From Planctomycetota bacterium (GTDB lineage: Bacteria > Planctomycetota > Phycisphaerae > Tepidisphaerales > Tepidisphaeraceae), in contig JAEZED010000235.1 in assembly GCA_023417885.1 (NCBI GenBank), positions 1 to 20,861 of the forward strand: a stretch of DNA of 20,861 nucleotides, in the 5' to 3' direction. Of the stretch, positions 14,426 through 20,861 are shown piece after piece (within the stretch, counting starts at the first letter, position 1; the number at the start of each line of letters is the position of its first letter). The position numbers were made by a program, and so were the translations under genes. Below the pieces are notes generated by a model that worked only from the letters and a program-made list of their open reading frames with translations, had not been told where the DNA came from and ran no database searches.

Positions 14426-14767
14426 ATGGACCTCCCCGTCCTCTCCCATCTTCCGACGACGCTCCCCGCCCCCCTCGCGGACGCGGCACTGCTGCTCGTC
14501 TTTCTTCTTGCCGCCGGCGTGACGGCCATGGCGAGCGTCGGGTTTGTCGTCTGGTTCGTCTACCAGGTGCTCCGGCTGATCGTGCTGGGCCTGGCGCGAC
14601 TCGTCATGGTTTCCGGCGGCGCTCCGGCGCGACGCTCCCTCCCCGTCCCGCCACCCCAGTGGCTCGCCTGCCCCGATCCCGTCTGCCGCTGCGTGAATCC
14701 CCACCACGCGCGCTTCTGCCGGCAGTGCGGGCGAATGATCCACAAGTCGGCCCGGCTCGCCGCGTGA
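14426..14767 (+). CDS. Membrane protein with C-terminal zinc ribbon (second copy)
   Basis: A paralogue of the preceding gene: 113 residues, with a hydrophobic region at about 20-64 (one or two spans), a Pro/Arg linker and a zinc ribbon (Cys82, 87, 89, 98, 101). The shared pattern with the first copy is ACxxxxCRCxNPxxARxCRxCG. The N-terminus is different (MDLPVLSHLP). Its spacing of 21 nt from the upstream stop indicates the same transcript. No catalytic residues are visible. The tail ends with a basic stretch (MIHKSARLAA). Confidence 0.85.
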   Translation: MDLPVLSHLPTTLPAPLADAALLLVFLLAAGVTAMASVGFVVWFVYQVLRLIVLGLARLVMVSGGAPARRSLPVPPPQWLACPDPVCRCVNPHHARFCRQCGRMIHKSARLAA

Positions 14768-14840
14768 GCCGGTCGTCTCGCCATCGCGCAAGGCCCGCAA
14801 TCGCCGAAGCGCCCGCGCCCGCGTCGCAACCAACACGCCG

Positions 14841-15800
14841 TTGACCGCCCCCGCCGAACCACCTTCGTCCGCGCCGCCGCCGCCGCCGGCTCGCCGCGCC
14901 TGGCGCTGGCTCGACGACGACGCCGGCAGTCCCAAGCCCACCGAGCTGACGCACAGCCTGCTCAACGCGCTGGACCGCGCGCCGGTGCACTCGATCATCC
15001 CGACAACGTTTATCACGGTGCTCGGCGGGCTGCTGACGGCCGGCATCTACCCCGCGGTCGCGCTGCCGTTCAAGTGGTCGCGCACGCTGCGGTGGCACCA
15101 CAACCTCCTGTGGCACCTCGCGGAGTGGCTGAAGCTGAACGTGGGGGAGGAGGAGGGCGCGCAGCTCCACCGTGCGACGGGTCGGCGCACGCCGCTCTGG
15201 CTGGCCCGCGGGGCGATGCTGCTGGGACTGGCCGCGCTGGTACTCGCGGTGTGGGGCGTGGCCAGCGGAGTCGCGGTGTCGGAATACTGGTTCGTTGATC
15301 CCCGCGATCCGCTGGACGAACCGCTGACGAGCCTCTTTCTCGGATCGCTGCTGGGCGCGTACATGCTGAACTGGCTGAGCGTGAACCTGCACCTGCTCCG
15401 CCTGCGGCGCGTGCGCAAGGCGCTGGACGCGACGACGCCGCACCTTCCGCCGACGCCGGGGCTGAAGGTGTCGCGCTGGGAGGCGGGGGTGCGCCCGGTG
15501 CCGGCGGCGCTGGGGCTGATCCTGGCGGTTGCGGGGATGATCTGGGCGCTGCCGATGCTGATCGCGGGCACGGCGCAGCGCCGGGCGCTACTGATTCACC
15601 ATCGGCGGTTCCGATCCGGGATGGCGCACCGGGTGCGCGACCTGGTCGGGTCGCGCCGACCGCTCGTCGCGCTGCCGCCCGTCGTCGATCGCACGGGGAT
15701 GTGCCGGAACGGGGTGTGCGACCAGGTGCTGCCGCCCGATGCCCGCTTCTGTCCCCGCTGCGGCACGCCGCAGAGGCCGGTGGGGCGGGCGCTGGAGTGA
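14841..15800 (+). CDS. Larger membrane protein with C-terminal zinc ribbon
   Basis: This is an unrecognised 319-residue protein. A Pro-rich cytosolic start is followed by hydrophobic segments at about 52-77, 120-145, 165-187 and 220-243. A basic stretch and a zinc ribbon C-x4-C-x10-C-x2-C end it (Cys288, 293, 304, 307; DARFCPRCG). The ribbon resembles those of the two preceding genes but lacks their fifth cysteine. The segment VHSIIPTTFITVLGGLLTAG and the repeated W/H-rich loop (LRWHHNLLWHLAEWLK) suggest a DUF4234-like or small-channel-like layout, which I cannot confirm. The frame has no ATG or GTG near its start; TTG 14841 is the best initiation codon and has no clear ribosome site, so the first residues are uncertain. 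Confidence 0.85.
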   Translation: MTAPAEPPSSAPPPPPARRAWRWLDDDAGSPKPTELTHSLLNALDRAPVHSIIPTTFITVLGGLLTAGIYPAVALPFKWSRTLRWHHNLLWHLAEWLKLNVGEEEGAQLHRATGRRTPLWLARGAMLLGLAALVLAVWGVASGVAVSEYWFVDPRDPLDEPLTSLFLGSLLGAYMLNWLSVNLHLLRLRRVRKALDATTPHLPPTPGLKVSRWEAGVRPVPAALGLILAVAGMIWALPMLIAGTAQRRALLIHHRRFRSGMAHRVRDLVGSRRPLVALPPVVDRTGMCRNGVCDQVLPPDARFCPRCGTPQRPVGRALE

Positions 15801-15880
15801 TCGCCCGCAAGGGGAAAGGGGCAATGGGTTTAGGCACCCGGGTCCCGTACAATCGCGATGGTGAACCGGAGGCGAAAGCG

Positions 15881-16048
15881 ATGAGCCAGGTGGTGACGGC
15901 ATTCTCATGGGCGGGCTGGATCTGGACCGGCCTCTTCCTGCTGGTCGTGATCCCGCTCCTGTTGCGCCAGGCCCGCCTCCGCCGCCAGGGCGTCCCGGCG
16001 CCGGTCGCGCCGGACGCACCATCACCGCACGCCCAGAACCATGGCTGA
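15881..16048 (+). CDS. 55-aa single-span membrane peptide
   Basis: This short gene starts at ATG 15881 with GGAGG 8 nt upstream. Its product has one hydrophobic helix (about 9-28, ending VVIPLLLRQ), a basic patch and a Pro/Ala tail. Its stop overlaps the next gene's ATG by 8 nt (ATGGCTGA at 16041-16048), so the two are translationally coupled. No family is recognised. The overlap, ribosome site and positive-inside charge pattern are the reasons for calling it real. Confidence 0.7.
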   Translation: MSQVVTAFSWAGWIWTGLFLLVVIPLLLRQARLRRQGVPAPVAPDAPSPHAQNHG

Positions 16049-17693
16049 CGGAACGCCGAATCAGTCTCCCGCACGCTCCGACGCCGATCCGGCCCGGCAC
16101 AAGGCGCTGGAGCGCCGCGTCTTCGACCACGTCGTGGGGCTGATGGACGACCGGCGCTTCATCGTCCCGACCACCTTCGGCCCGCGCTCCATCGCGCTGC
16201 TCCAGCGCGACATCGATCCCTGGGATCGTGGCCTATGGGTCAAGCAGATGCTCGTGGAGATGGACCGGCCCGACTTCGCCCTCCAGGAGCGCCTGCCGCT
16301 GGGTCGCGGGTTCGACGTGCGCCTGAGCCGGCAGGTGCTGCTGGCGTTCAACCAGACGCTAGGGCACGTGCGATTTGCGAGCCTGGCGCCGGTGCCGGAT
16401 CTGATCGAAGGCCGGCAGCCCGGGCCGCTGGGAGCCGCCGACGTCCGGGACCTGGTCGCGGCGCTCCCCCCCGTGTCGCAGGGGCGCGAGTCCGGCGGGA
16501 CACCGCCCGGGCCGATGACGCTCATCCTCTTCTCCAGCGCCGGCTTCGCGGAGGACGCGCGGCAGACGGCGCGCGACTTCGTGGAAGGCCCGCCGACTAT
16601 CCTGATCGAGCCGAACCCCGCGGGCGGCTTCGACGTGATCGGTCCGCCCGGCGCCGAGGATCTGTGCGAGCTGCTGGATCCGGAGGCGGACATGGAGCAG
16701 CGCCGGCGCGCTCGGGAGGCGATCGAGAGCCGGAAGGTGGACCTGATCACCGGCGCCGTCGCGCTGGACGCGGTGGCCTCGGCGACGCGCCTTCCCCTGC
16801 GGCTGGTGGAGCAGGAGGCGCGCAAGTGGGCCGCCCGCAACCCCGAGGGCGTCCGCGTGAAGACGATCGACGGGGTGCCGATGCTGTATCGCGACGCGAG
16901 TCTCGCCTCGCCCGCCCCGGGCCAAACTGGAATACTCGGATCCGCAATGGGGTCTGCCATGCCACGCTCAAGCTCAGTACTGGATCGCCTGCGCCTCTTT
17001 TTCGGCGGCGCAGGGCAGACGGAAAGAAAGATCGCCTACCTCGCCGAGCGCCGCGCCGCGCTTTCGCGCCAGCGCGACCTCGCCTACGGCGAGCTGGGCG
17101 CGCTCGAGGAGCGCGAGCATGAGCTCCGGCAGGAGTTCAAGGCGGACGAGAGCGTCCTGGCGCGCCGGCGCGTCACCAGCCAGCTCGTGCAGCTCCAGAA
17201 GGACATCGAGCGCCGGCGACAGACGCTGGGCGTGCTCAACCAGCAGATCAACGTCGTCGGCACCCACCTGCACAACCTCGAGATCGCCCGGCAGGGCAGC
17301 AGTGCCAACCTCCCCAGCAGCGAGGAGATCGCCCAGGACGCCGCCAAGGCCGAGGAGGTCCTCGCCGAGCTCCAAGCCAGCAGCGAGCTGGCCGACGAGC
17401 TCTCCTCCGGCCTCGGCACGCTCGGCCTCAGCGCCGAGGAAGCGGCCCTCTACGAGCAGCTCGCCGCCGAGGCCGCGGGCACACCGCAGGGCGCGACCGG
17501 CGAGGAGTTGCAGGAACCGACGGGCGAGCGCCTCCTGAACGCACAACGCGCCCGCGGCGAGTCAGAAGGGTCCACGCGCACGGAGCCTGCGAGCAACGCT
17601 CGCACGGAGCCCGCGCCCGCCGAACCGGGCACCACCACCCCCCGAGACCCCGCGCGCACCCATCCCGAACCGGCCGAACCCGAAGCCAACTGA
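16041..17693 (+). CDS. Winged-helix plus ESCRT-III/PspA-like coiled-coil protein
   Basis: This is a large cytosolic protein (550 residues) with four visible parts. The N-terminal domain (about 20-215) is unrecognised but includes LILFSSAGFAEDARQTA and PPTILIEP, like an alpha/beta nuclease-type core without obvious catalytic residues. A likely winged helix follows (about 218-285; AVALDAVASATRLPLRLVEQEARKW, then VRVKTIDGVPMLYR). A charged helical region (about 308-475) begins with FFGG and a long alpha1/alpha2 hairpin (AERRAALSRQRDLAYGELGALEE and QLVQLQKDIERRRQTLGVLN). It ends in KAEEVLAEL, ADELSSGLGTLGLSAEE and YEQLAAE, a layout reminiscent of the C-terminal part of ESCRT-III proteins. A disordered Thr/Pro/Glu tail closes it. 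Winged helix plus ESCRT-III is also the plan of CHMP7 in eukaryotes and some archaeal homologues. The resemblance is judged by eye only. Confidence 0.8.
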   Translation: MADGTPNQSPARSDADPARHKALERRVFDHVVGLMDDRRFIVPTTFGPRSIALLQRDIDPWDRGLWVKQMLVEMDRPDFALQERLPLGRGFDVRLSRQVLLAFNQTLGHVRFASLAPVPDLIEGRQPGPLGAADVRDLVAALPPVSQGRESGGTPPGPMTLILFSSAGFAEDARQTARDFVEGPPTILIEPNPAGGFDVIGPPGAEDLCELLDPEADMEQRRRAREAIESRKVDLITGAVALDAVASATRLPLRLVEQEARKWAARNPEGVRVKTIDGVPMLYRDASLASPAPGQTGILGSAMGSAMPRSSSVLDRLRLFFGGAGQTERKIAYLAERRAALSRQRDLAYGELGALEEREHELRQEFKADESVLARRRVTSQLVQLQKDIERRRQTLGVLNQQINVVGTHLHNLEIARQGSSANLPSSEEIAQDAAKAEEVLAELQASSELADELSSGLGTLGLSAEEAALYEQLAAEAAGTPQGATGEELQEPTGERLLNAQRARGESEGSTRTEPASNARTEPAPAEPGTTTPRDPARTHPEPAEPEAN

Positions 17694-17705
17694 GTCCAAC
17701 TCCAA

Positions 17706-17789
17706 CCCATTCCCCAACTCCCAACTCCCAACTCCCAACTCCTGACTCCTATCTCCTCACTCCTAACTCCCAGCTCCCAACTCCTGACT
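17706..17789. repeat. Twelve tandem heptanucleotide units abutting a start codon
   Basis: Seven-base units run without a break: CCCATTC, CCCAACT four times (17713-17740), CCTGACT, CCTATCT, CCTCACT, CCTAACT, CCCAGCT, CCCAACT and CCTGACT. Eight bases separate the last unit from the ATG at 17798, leaving no room for a ribosome site. On the minus strand the first units read GGGAGTT in series, a possible G-quadruplex. The period is not a multiple of three and the tract is not coding. Similar heptamer tracts are familiar from cyanobacteria (STRR) and other genomes. Confidence 0.9.
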
Positions 17790-17797
17790 TCTCCCCC

Positions 17798-18442
17798 ATG
17801 GCCCTCATCGACAAACTCTTCGGCAAGGCCAAGACCCTCAGCCAGCTCTCGCGCGCCGAGCTGAGGCGGGAGGAGATCCTGCTGACGAAGCGGCGGGACA
17901 AGCTCTTTGCACGCGTCGACCAGATCGGCAAGGACAAGCAGAAGATCTTCCAGAACGGGCGCGACACCAGCTCGCCCGAAATGCGAAAGGCCCTGGCGCA
18001 GGACTTTGAGCTCAAGACGCAGGAGCAGCTCATGGCGGCGCGCGAGCTGAACCTGCGCACCAAGGAGCTCATGACCGTCGCCCGGCTGCGGATGGTGAAG
18101 GAGAACCAGGAGAACGGCAAAGCCGCCGCCGCGGGACGCCTGAACATCACGGCGCGCGACATGGTTCGCCTCTCCACCTGGATCGAGAACGACCAGGTCA
18201 GCCAGGACATGTATTCCGAGAAGCTCGACCAGCTCCTGGCGATCGGCGCCGAGGGAGATCGCGACGCCATCGAAGCCGCCGGGCTCACCGAGGCCGGCAA
18301 GGACCTCATGCACCTCTGGGAGGAACTGGATCGCGGCATGCTCGACGAGAAGCAGGCCTACGAGCAGGCGGAGCAGTCCGCCCGGCGCCGCGTCGCCGGC
18401 GCTTCCCCCGCATCGGCAGAGCAGGCCGAAGGGGCGCTCTAG
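17798..18442 (+). CDS. Coiled-coil protein, possibly ESCRT-III/PspA-like
   Basis: This is a highly charged helical protein of 214 residues without membrane spans. An amphipathic start (MALIDKLFGKAKT) comes first. A long helical hairpin follows (about 18-108): RAELRREEILLTKRRDKLFA, then a FQNGRDTSSPEMR turn, then ELKTQEQLMAARELNLRTKE. Shorter helices (about 118-150 and 165-198) and an acidic Ala-rich end complete it. The N-terminal amphipathic segment plus long hairpin is the layout of PspA/Vipp1/ESCRT-III proteins, which bind and reshape membranes, but no diagnostic motif is seen. ATG 17798 is directly preceded by the heptamer tract, with no ribosome site; coupling to the upstream gene (stop 104 nt away) is unlikely. 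The downstream gene begins 38 nt after its stop. Confidence 0.8.
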   Translation: MALIDKLFGKAKTLSQLSRAELRREEILLTKRRDKLFARVDQIGKDKQKIFQNGRDTSSPEMRKALAQDFELKTQEQLMAARELNLRTKELMTVARLRMVKENQENGKAAAAGRLNITARDMVRLSTWIENDQVSQDMYSEKLDQLLAIGAEGDRDAIEAAGLTEAGKDLMHLWEELDRGMLDEKQAYEQAEQSARRRVAGASPASAEQAEGAL

Positions 18443-18480
18443 CGGGCATCGCCCTCAGTCGCCGCGACGGTGAGGTCACC

Positions 18481-18798
18481 ATGACCGACGAGACGCTGCT
18501 CCATCTCGGGCTGACCTTCGGGACGGCGTCCGCCGTCGTCGTCACGCTCTTGCTGGGACTTCGCCTGCTGCTGGGGCTGTCGTGGCACGACGGGTCGCTG
18601 GCGCGTCTCTTCCCGCACCGGCGGGCAAACCTGCCGGGCGTGCTTCTGGCGGAACGGGACAGGCTCTTCCGCGTTGCGGGGAACGACCGCCTGGGGCTGG
18701 CGCGGTCGTATCTCGTGAAAGCGCCGCACGCGGGGGCGGTGCGGATGAAGGCCAGCCGGTGGGAGATCCGCGTGTCGCGGATCGATGAGGTGGTTTGA
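18481..18798 (+). CDS. Single-span membrane protein in the coiled-coil cluster
   Basis: This is an unrecognised protein of 105 residues. One hydrophobic segment (about 8-34, VVVTLLLGLRLLLGL) is followed by a basic cytosolic part (HDGSLARLFPHRRA) and a small domain ending VRMKASRWEIRVSRIDEVV. A good ribosome site (GTGAGG) precedes ATG 18481. It lies between two genes for coiled-coil proteins on the same strand (38 and 30 nt away), so a membrane anchor for those proteins is a reasonable guess. No zinc ligands or enzyme motifs are seen. Confidence 0.8.
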   Translation: MTDETLLHLGLTFGTASAVVVTLLLGLRLLLGLSWHDGSLARLFPHRRANLPGVLLAERDRLFRVAGNDRLGLARSYLVKAPHAGAVRMKASRWEIRVSRIDEVV

Positions 18799-18828
18799 GG
18801 CGGAATTCGCGTAACGAAACGGACTGCC

Positions 18829-19434
18829 ATGGGCCTGTTCAAGAGCAAAGAGGAACGCCGCGTTGAGCGCGAGATGCGCATCCGGCAGGGCATGCGCTCG
18901 ATCGAGCGCAGCATCCGGCAGCAGGAGAAGTTCGCCGACGATTTCATCAAGAACGCCCGCCACGCGCGGCGGATCGGCGACGAGGGGCAGTACCGCTTCA
19001 TCCGCAACAGCCTGAAGAAGACGGCCGCGGTGAAGAAGATGCTGGAGCGCCAGCTCCTGTCGATGAAGAACGCGATGCTGATCCAGAAGCAGGCGGAGGC
19101 GAGCCGGCAGTTCGCTGACAGCATGAACCTGATGGCGAAGGAGATTTCGCGAACGTTCGGGGAGCTGGACCTCACGAAGACGCAGGCGGACTGGGAGAAG
19201 GCGGTGGCGCAGGCGGGGAGCATCGAGGAGCGGATGGACCTGTTCCTGGACGCGATGGAGCAGACGAGCAGCGGCGAGTACGCCAGCGCCCGGGAGGACA
19301 TCGTGACGGACGAGGAGATCGACCGACTGATCGAGGCCGACGTCCTCGCCGAGGAGCGCCGCGAGCTCGGCAAGCTCGACGAGCTGGAGAGCGAGATCGC
19401 CCGGGAGCTGGGGGTGGCGCGGGAGCGGGATTGA
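18829..19434 (+). CDS. Snf7/ESCRT-III-like helical protein
   Basis: The 201-residue protein is the closest of the three helical proteins to eukaryotic CHMP proteins in general plan. It has a short MGLFKSKEE start and a strongly basic first helix (about 10-47, MRSIERSIRQQEKFADDFIK). A KNARHARRIGDEGQYRFIRN turn resembles the 'K-x-A-x(2-5)-G' region of CHMPs. A second long helix (about 55-108) carries MLERQLLSMKNAMLIQKQAE, then SMNLMAKEISRTFGELDL. An acidic C-terminal half (about 117-195, ERMDLFLDAMEQ and DEEIDRLIEADVLAEE) follows. The basic-N/acidic-C charge split and size match ESCRT-III subunits, which polymerise on membranes and are autoinhibited by the acidic tail. No Vps4-like ATPase gene is in the window. 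ATG 18829 has only a weak ribosome site. This assignment is inference from pattern, not a database match. Confidence 0.82.
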   Translation: MGLFKSKEERRVEREMRIRQGMRSIERSIRQQEKFADDFIKNARHARRIGDEGQYRFIRNSLKKTAAVKKMLERQLLSMKNAMLIQKQAEASRQFADSMNLMAKEISRTFGELDLTKTQADWEKAVAQAGSIEERMDLFLDAMEQTSSGEYASAREDIVTDEEIDRLIEADVLAEERRELGKLDELESEIARELGVARERD

Positions 19435-19525
19435 GCGCGGACCGGACTCCGAGGTCGGTGAAGCCGAGGATGCCTCGACCCTTCACTACCAACGGCCCGA
19501 TCGCTCGGAGCCGGAGGATCCGCCC

Positions 19526-19864
19526 TTGATCCTCAGCCTCATCGTCACATTCTCGGGCATCGGCGGCTGGCTGGTGGGCGCGTTGTGGCTGTACGCGATT
19601 ATCTCCGAGCACTTGAATCCTGCGCCCAGCTACAGCTCGCCCGGCGGCACGATCTCACTTCCGTCGGCCGGCGAGTTCGCCCTGGGAGCCTGCATGATGT
19701 GCCCGGCTCTGCTCGGCTCCGTCATCGCCATACCCGGCGGGTTGTGGCTTTGGAACGCCTACCGGCGTGCACGAACCCCTGAGATGCGCCTGCTCGCCTG
19801 GTTCTCGGTCGCCGGCGGGTGCCTGTTCTGGTTGTCTTTCGGGTTGGGAATGCTCATCGGTTAG
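19526..19864 (+). CDS. Small membrane protein, paralogue of the next gene
   Basis: This is an unrecognised 112-residue protein with TTG 19526 as start, supported by GGAGG 9 nt upstream. Hydrophobic segments at about 2-26, 49-76 and 88-111 suggest three spans. An outer or loop segment reads SSPGGTISLPSAGEFALG, and a basic loop YRRARTPEMRL precedes the last span. The following gene shares the GG-x-(I/V)-SLPS-x-G-x-F-x-LG segment and the (K/R)-x-PE-(M/L)-R loop before the last span, so the two are duplicates. The function is unknown. It is 91 nt from the coiled-coil cluster and on the same strand. Confidence 0.75.
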   Translation: MILSLIVTFSGIGGWLVGALWLYAIISEHLNPAPSYSSPGGTISLPSAGEFALGACMMCPALLGSVIAIPGGLWLWNAYRRARTPEMRLLAWFSVAGGCLFWLSFGLGMLIG

Positions 19865-19907
19865 ACTCCGCCTGCCGGCGATACAGTCGACGCGTGCGCA
19901 GGGATAC

Positions 19908-20321
19908 ATGGCCAAACCGCTGGAATCTGGTTCGCCACGGCCGCCTCGTTCGAGGCGCCCTCGCTATCCATCGACACTCGTCGTACGGGGCACGGTCGTC
20001 TGCGGTTGCGTTGCGCTCGTCACAGGCTTGACGGCGCTCTTCCTTCTATTTGAGCGCTTGTACGGCCTGGAGAGTGGCGGAAGCGGGAACACGGGTGGGG
20101 TCTCTTTGCCATCACCCGGATTGTTCGTTCTTGGCTGTGGCGCAGGCTCACTCTTCGCACTCGCCGTACTGTTTGCCAATGTCGCGGCGGTCGTCGGCGG
20201 AGTGCATTTGCTCAGGGTTGGGCAGCAACTCAAGGACCCGGAGCTGCGTGTTGCGGGTTGGAGTGGCCTGCTCTGCGGCACCGTGGGCTGGGGAGGTTTG
20301 GTATTGAGCGTCGTTATGTGA
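19908..20321 (+). CDS. Small membrane protein, paralogue of the preceding gene
   Basis: The 137-residue protein starts at ATG 19908 with AGGGA just upstream; the frame is open further back but lacks similarity there. A basic N-terminal tail (RPPRSRRPRYPS) precedes spans at about 25-50, 70-102 and 115-136. GGVSLPSPGLFVLG matches the central segment of the preceding gene, and KDPELRVAGW matches its RTPEMRLLAW. The longer basic start is the main difference. Base composition is a little lower in GC than in the neighbouring cluster. No function can be given. Confidence 0.75.
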   Translation: MAKPLESGSPRPPRSRRPRYPSTLVVRGTVVCGCVALVTGLTALFLLFERLYGLESGGSGNTGGVSLPSPGLFVLGCGAGSLFALAVLFANVAAVVGGVHLLRVGQQLKDPELRVAGWSGLLCGTVGWGGLVLSVVM

Positions 20322-20393
20322 ATGAAGGATCTCGCGGTGTGGTTCAGCCTCCTCAGCCTGCCAGCGGCCGCGTACGCGCTGATGAGGATGTAG
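20322..20393 (+). CDS. Possible 23-codon hydrophobic peptide
   Basis: An ATG directly adjoins the previous stop (TGA then ATG). It opens a 23-codon frame whose product has a MKDLAVW start and one hydrophobic stretch (FSLLSLPAAAYAL), like a tiny single-span membrane peptide. There is no separate ribosome site, so it would rely on re-initiation after the upstream gene. It could well be chance. Confidence 0.3.
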   Translation: MKDLAVWFSLLSLPAAAYALMRM

Positions 20394-20861
20394 TTGCACC
20401 TCACGTGCGGGCGCCGGCGCAGCGGACAAGCTTCGCCGCCGCAGCGCGCGGAACCGGGAGCCGGCCCAGGGGGGTGAAACAAAGGGAAGAACAATTGCCA
20501 GGGTCAAAGACCCGGCGAGTGATGGCTCGGCTCCCGGTCCCGCGCGCTGCGGCCACGCCGGCGCCGGGAAACGGTCTGCAAAGCGAGCGGCGATGTCCCG
20601 CACGGGTACCGCGTGCGGTGGCGCGTCGCGATCGCGCCATGCATCGCCCGGGCCATCACGTGGCCCTTCGAATCTCTCCCCCGCGGTGCGCCGGCGGCGC
20701 GCCCGGCGCGCACCACGCTCCGCCCAACCCCCGCCCGCGAGCCTGGAGCCACGTTCTTCTGGCGATTTTGTTTGCCGATCACGAAGAACGCCTGGTGCGC
20801 CGGCGTGCATCTCATACGGATCATGCTTGAGTCGCGACACGGCTGGCGCTTGTAGCAGCGG
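20394..20861. other. Gene-free end of the window with a long imperfect inverted repeat
   Basis: No gene is supported in these 468 nt; open frames on both strands are arginine-rich and lack ribosome sites. The dominant structure is the inverted repeat 20410-20565. Smaller hairpins are GGGCCA/TGGCCC at 20650-20666 and CGTTCTTC (20752-20759) / GAAGAACG (20783-20790). Confidence 0.55.
20410..20565. repeat. Long imperfect inverted repeat (possible MITE or structured RNA)
   Basis: The main arms are 20438-20463 and 20528-20553, 26 nt each with one mismatch, beginning GCCGCAGCGCGCGG and ending ACCGGGAGCCG. Outer arms GGCGCCGGCG (20410-20419) and CGCCGGCGCC (20556-20565) pair as well, after 18 and 2 unpaired bases. 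The 64-nt centre is less GC-rich (GAAACAAAGGGAAGAACAA) and carries a GGGTC-AAA-GACCC hairpin at 20501-20513. Confidence 0.75.

Noticed and set aside
17706..17789. CRISPR array
   Set aside because: Units are 7 nt with no spacers between them; this is a simple tandem repeat.
20148..20855. Open frames on both strands at the window end (80-230 codons)
   Set aside because: They run through the large inverted repeat, have arginine/proline-rich products and no ribosome sites, and the longest overlaps the end of the second membrane protein gene in antisense.

Overview
The window reads as a high-GC chromosome segment of a planctomycete, most likely of the Phycisphaerae type. This is an inference from three things: a PEP-CTERM protein whose tail ends in five arginines, eukaryotic-like Ser/Thr kinases with zinc ribbons, and a lysine/arginine/alanine repeat DNA-binding protein. 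No rRNA or taxonomic marker gene is present to prove it. Long antisense open frames are abundant because of the GC bias and were discarded.

Left part (1-3916, minus strand). A menaquinone methyltransferase (ubiE/menG type) is bracketed by short GCGGCAC/GTGCCGC palindromes. Next to it lie two HtrA-like envelope proteins in tandem. The first in transcription order is an intact trypsin-like protease with two PDZ domains. The second has lost the catalytic His and Ser and has two PDZ domains placed inside the protease fold.

DNA-repair block (4170-7683, plus strand). A stand-alone UdgX-type uracil-DNA glycosylase is followed by a radical SAM protein of the 'DNA modification/repair' family, which ends near a QLELF clamp-binding-like motif. 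A DUF4130-UdgX fusion follows 2 nt later. Two UdgX copies with the R-I-H loop therefore flank one radical SAM enzyme. A secreted endonuclease/exonuclease/phosphatase-fold protein follows (7721-8692).

Middle part (8693-12627). This holds a start-less gene remnant, a one-piece tmRNA gene (9039-9422, 20-residue tag) with a strong terminator, and a G-run-rich leader before a PEP-CTERM protein gene. It also holds a histone-H1-like repeat protein gene with its own terminator, a 451-nt geneless stretch, a minimal kinase-like gene and a small membrane protein gene.

Right part (12845-19434, plus strand). This is the most unusual section: a co-directional set of a Ser/Thr kinase with a double zinc ribbon, three membrane proteins that each end in a similar zinc ribbon, a 55-aa membrane peptide, a winged-helix plus coiled-coil protein, two more small coiled-coil proteins and a one-helix membrane protein. 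By eye, the three helical proteins have the size, charge pattern and helix layout of ESCRT-III/PspA-type membrane-remodelling proteins. I propose a kinase-regulated, membrane-anchored remodelling system; this is inference and needs structure prediction. A 12-unit heptanucleotide repeat sits directly against the start codon of the second coiled-coil gene.

The end (19526-20861) carries two paralogous small membrane protein genes, a possible 23-codon ORF, and a geneless end dominated by a long imperfect inverted repeat.
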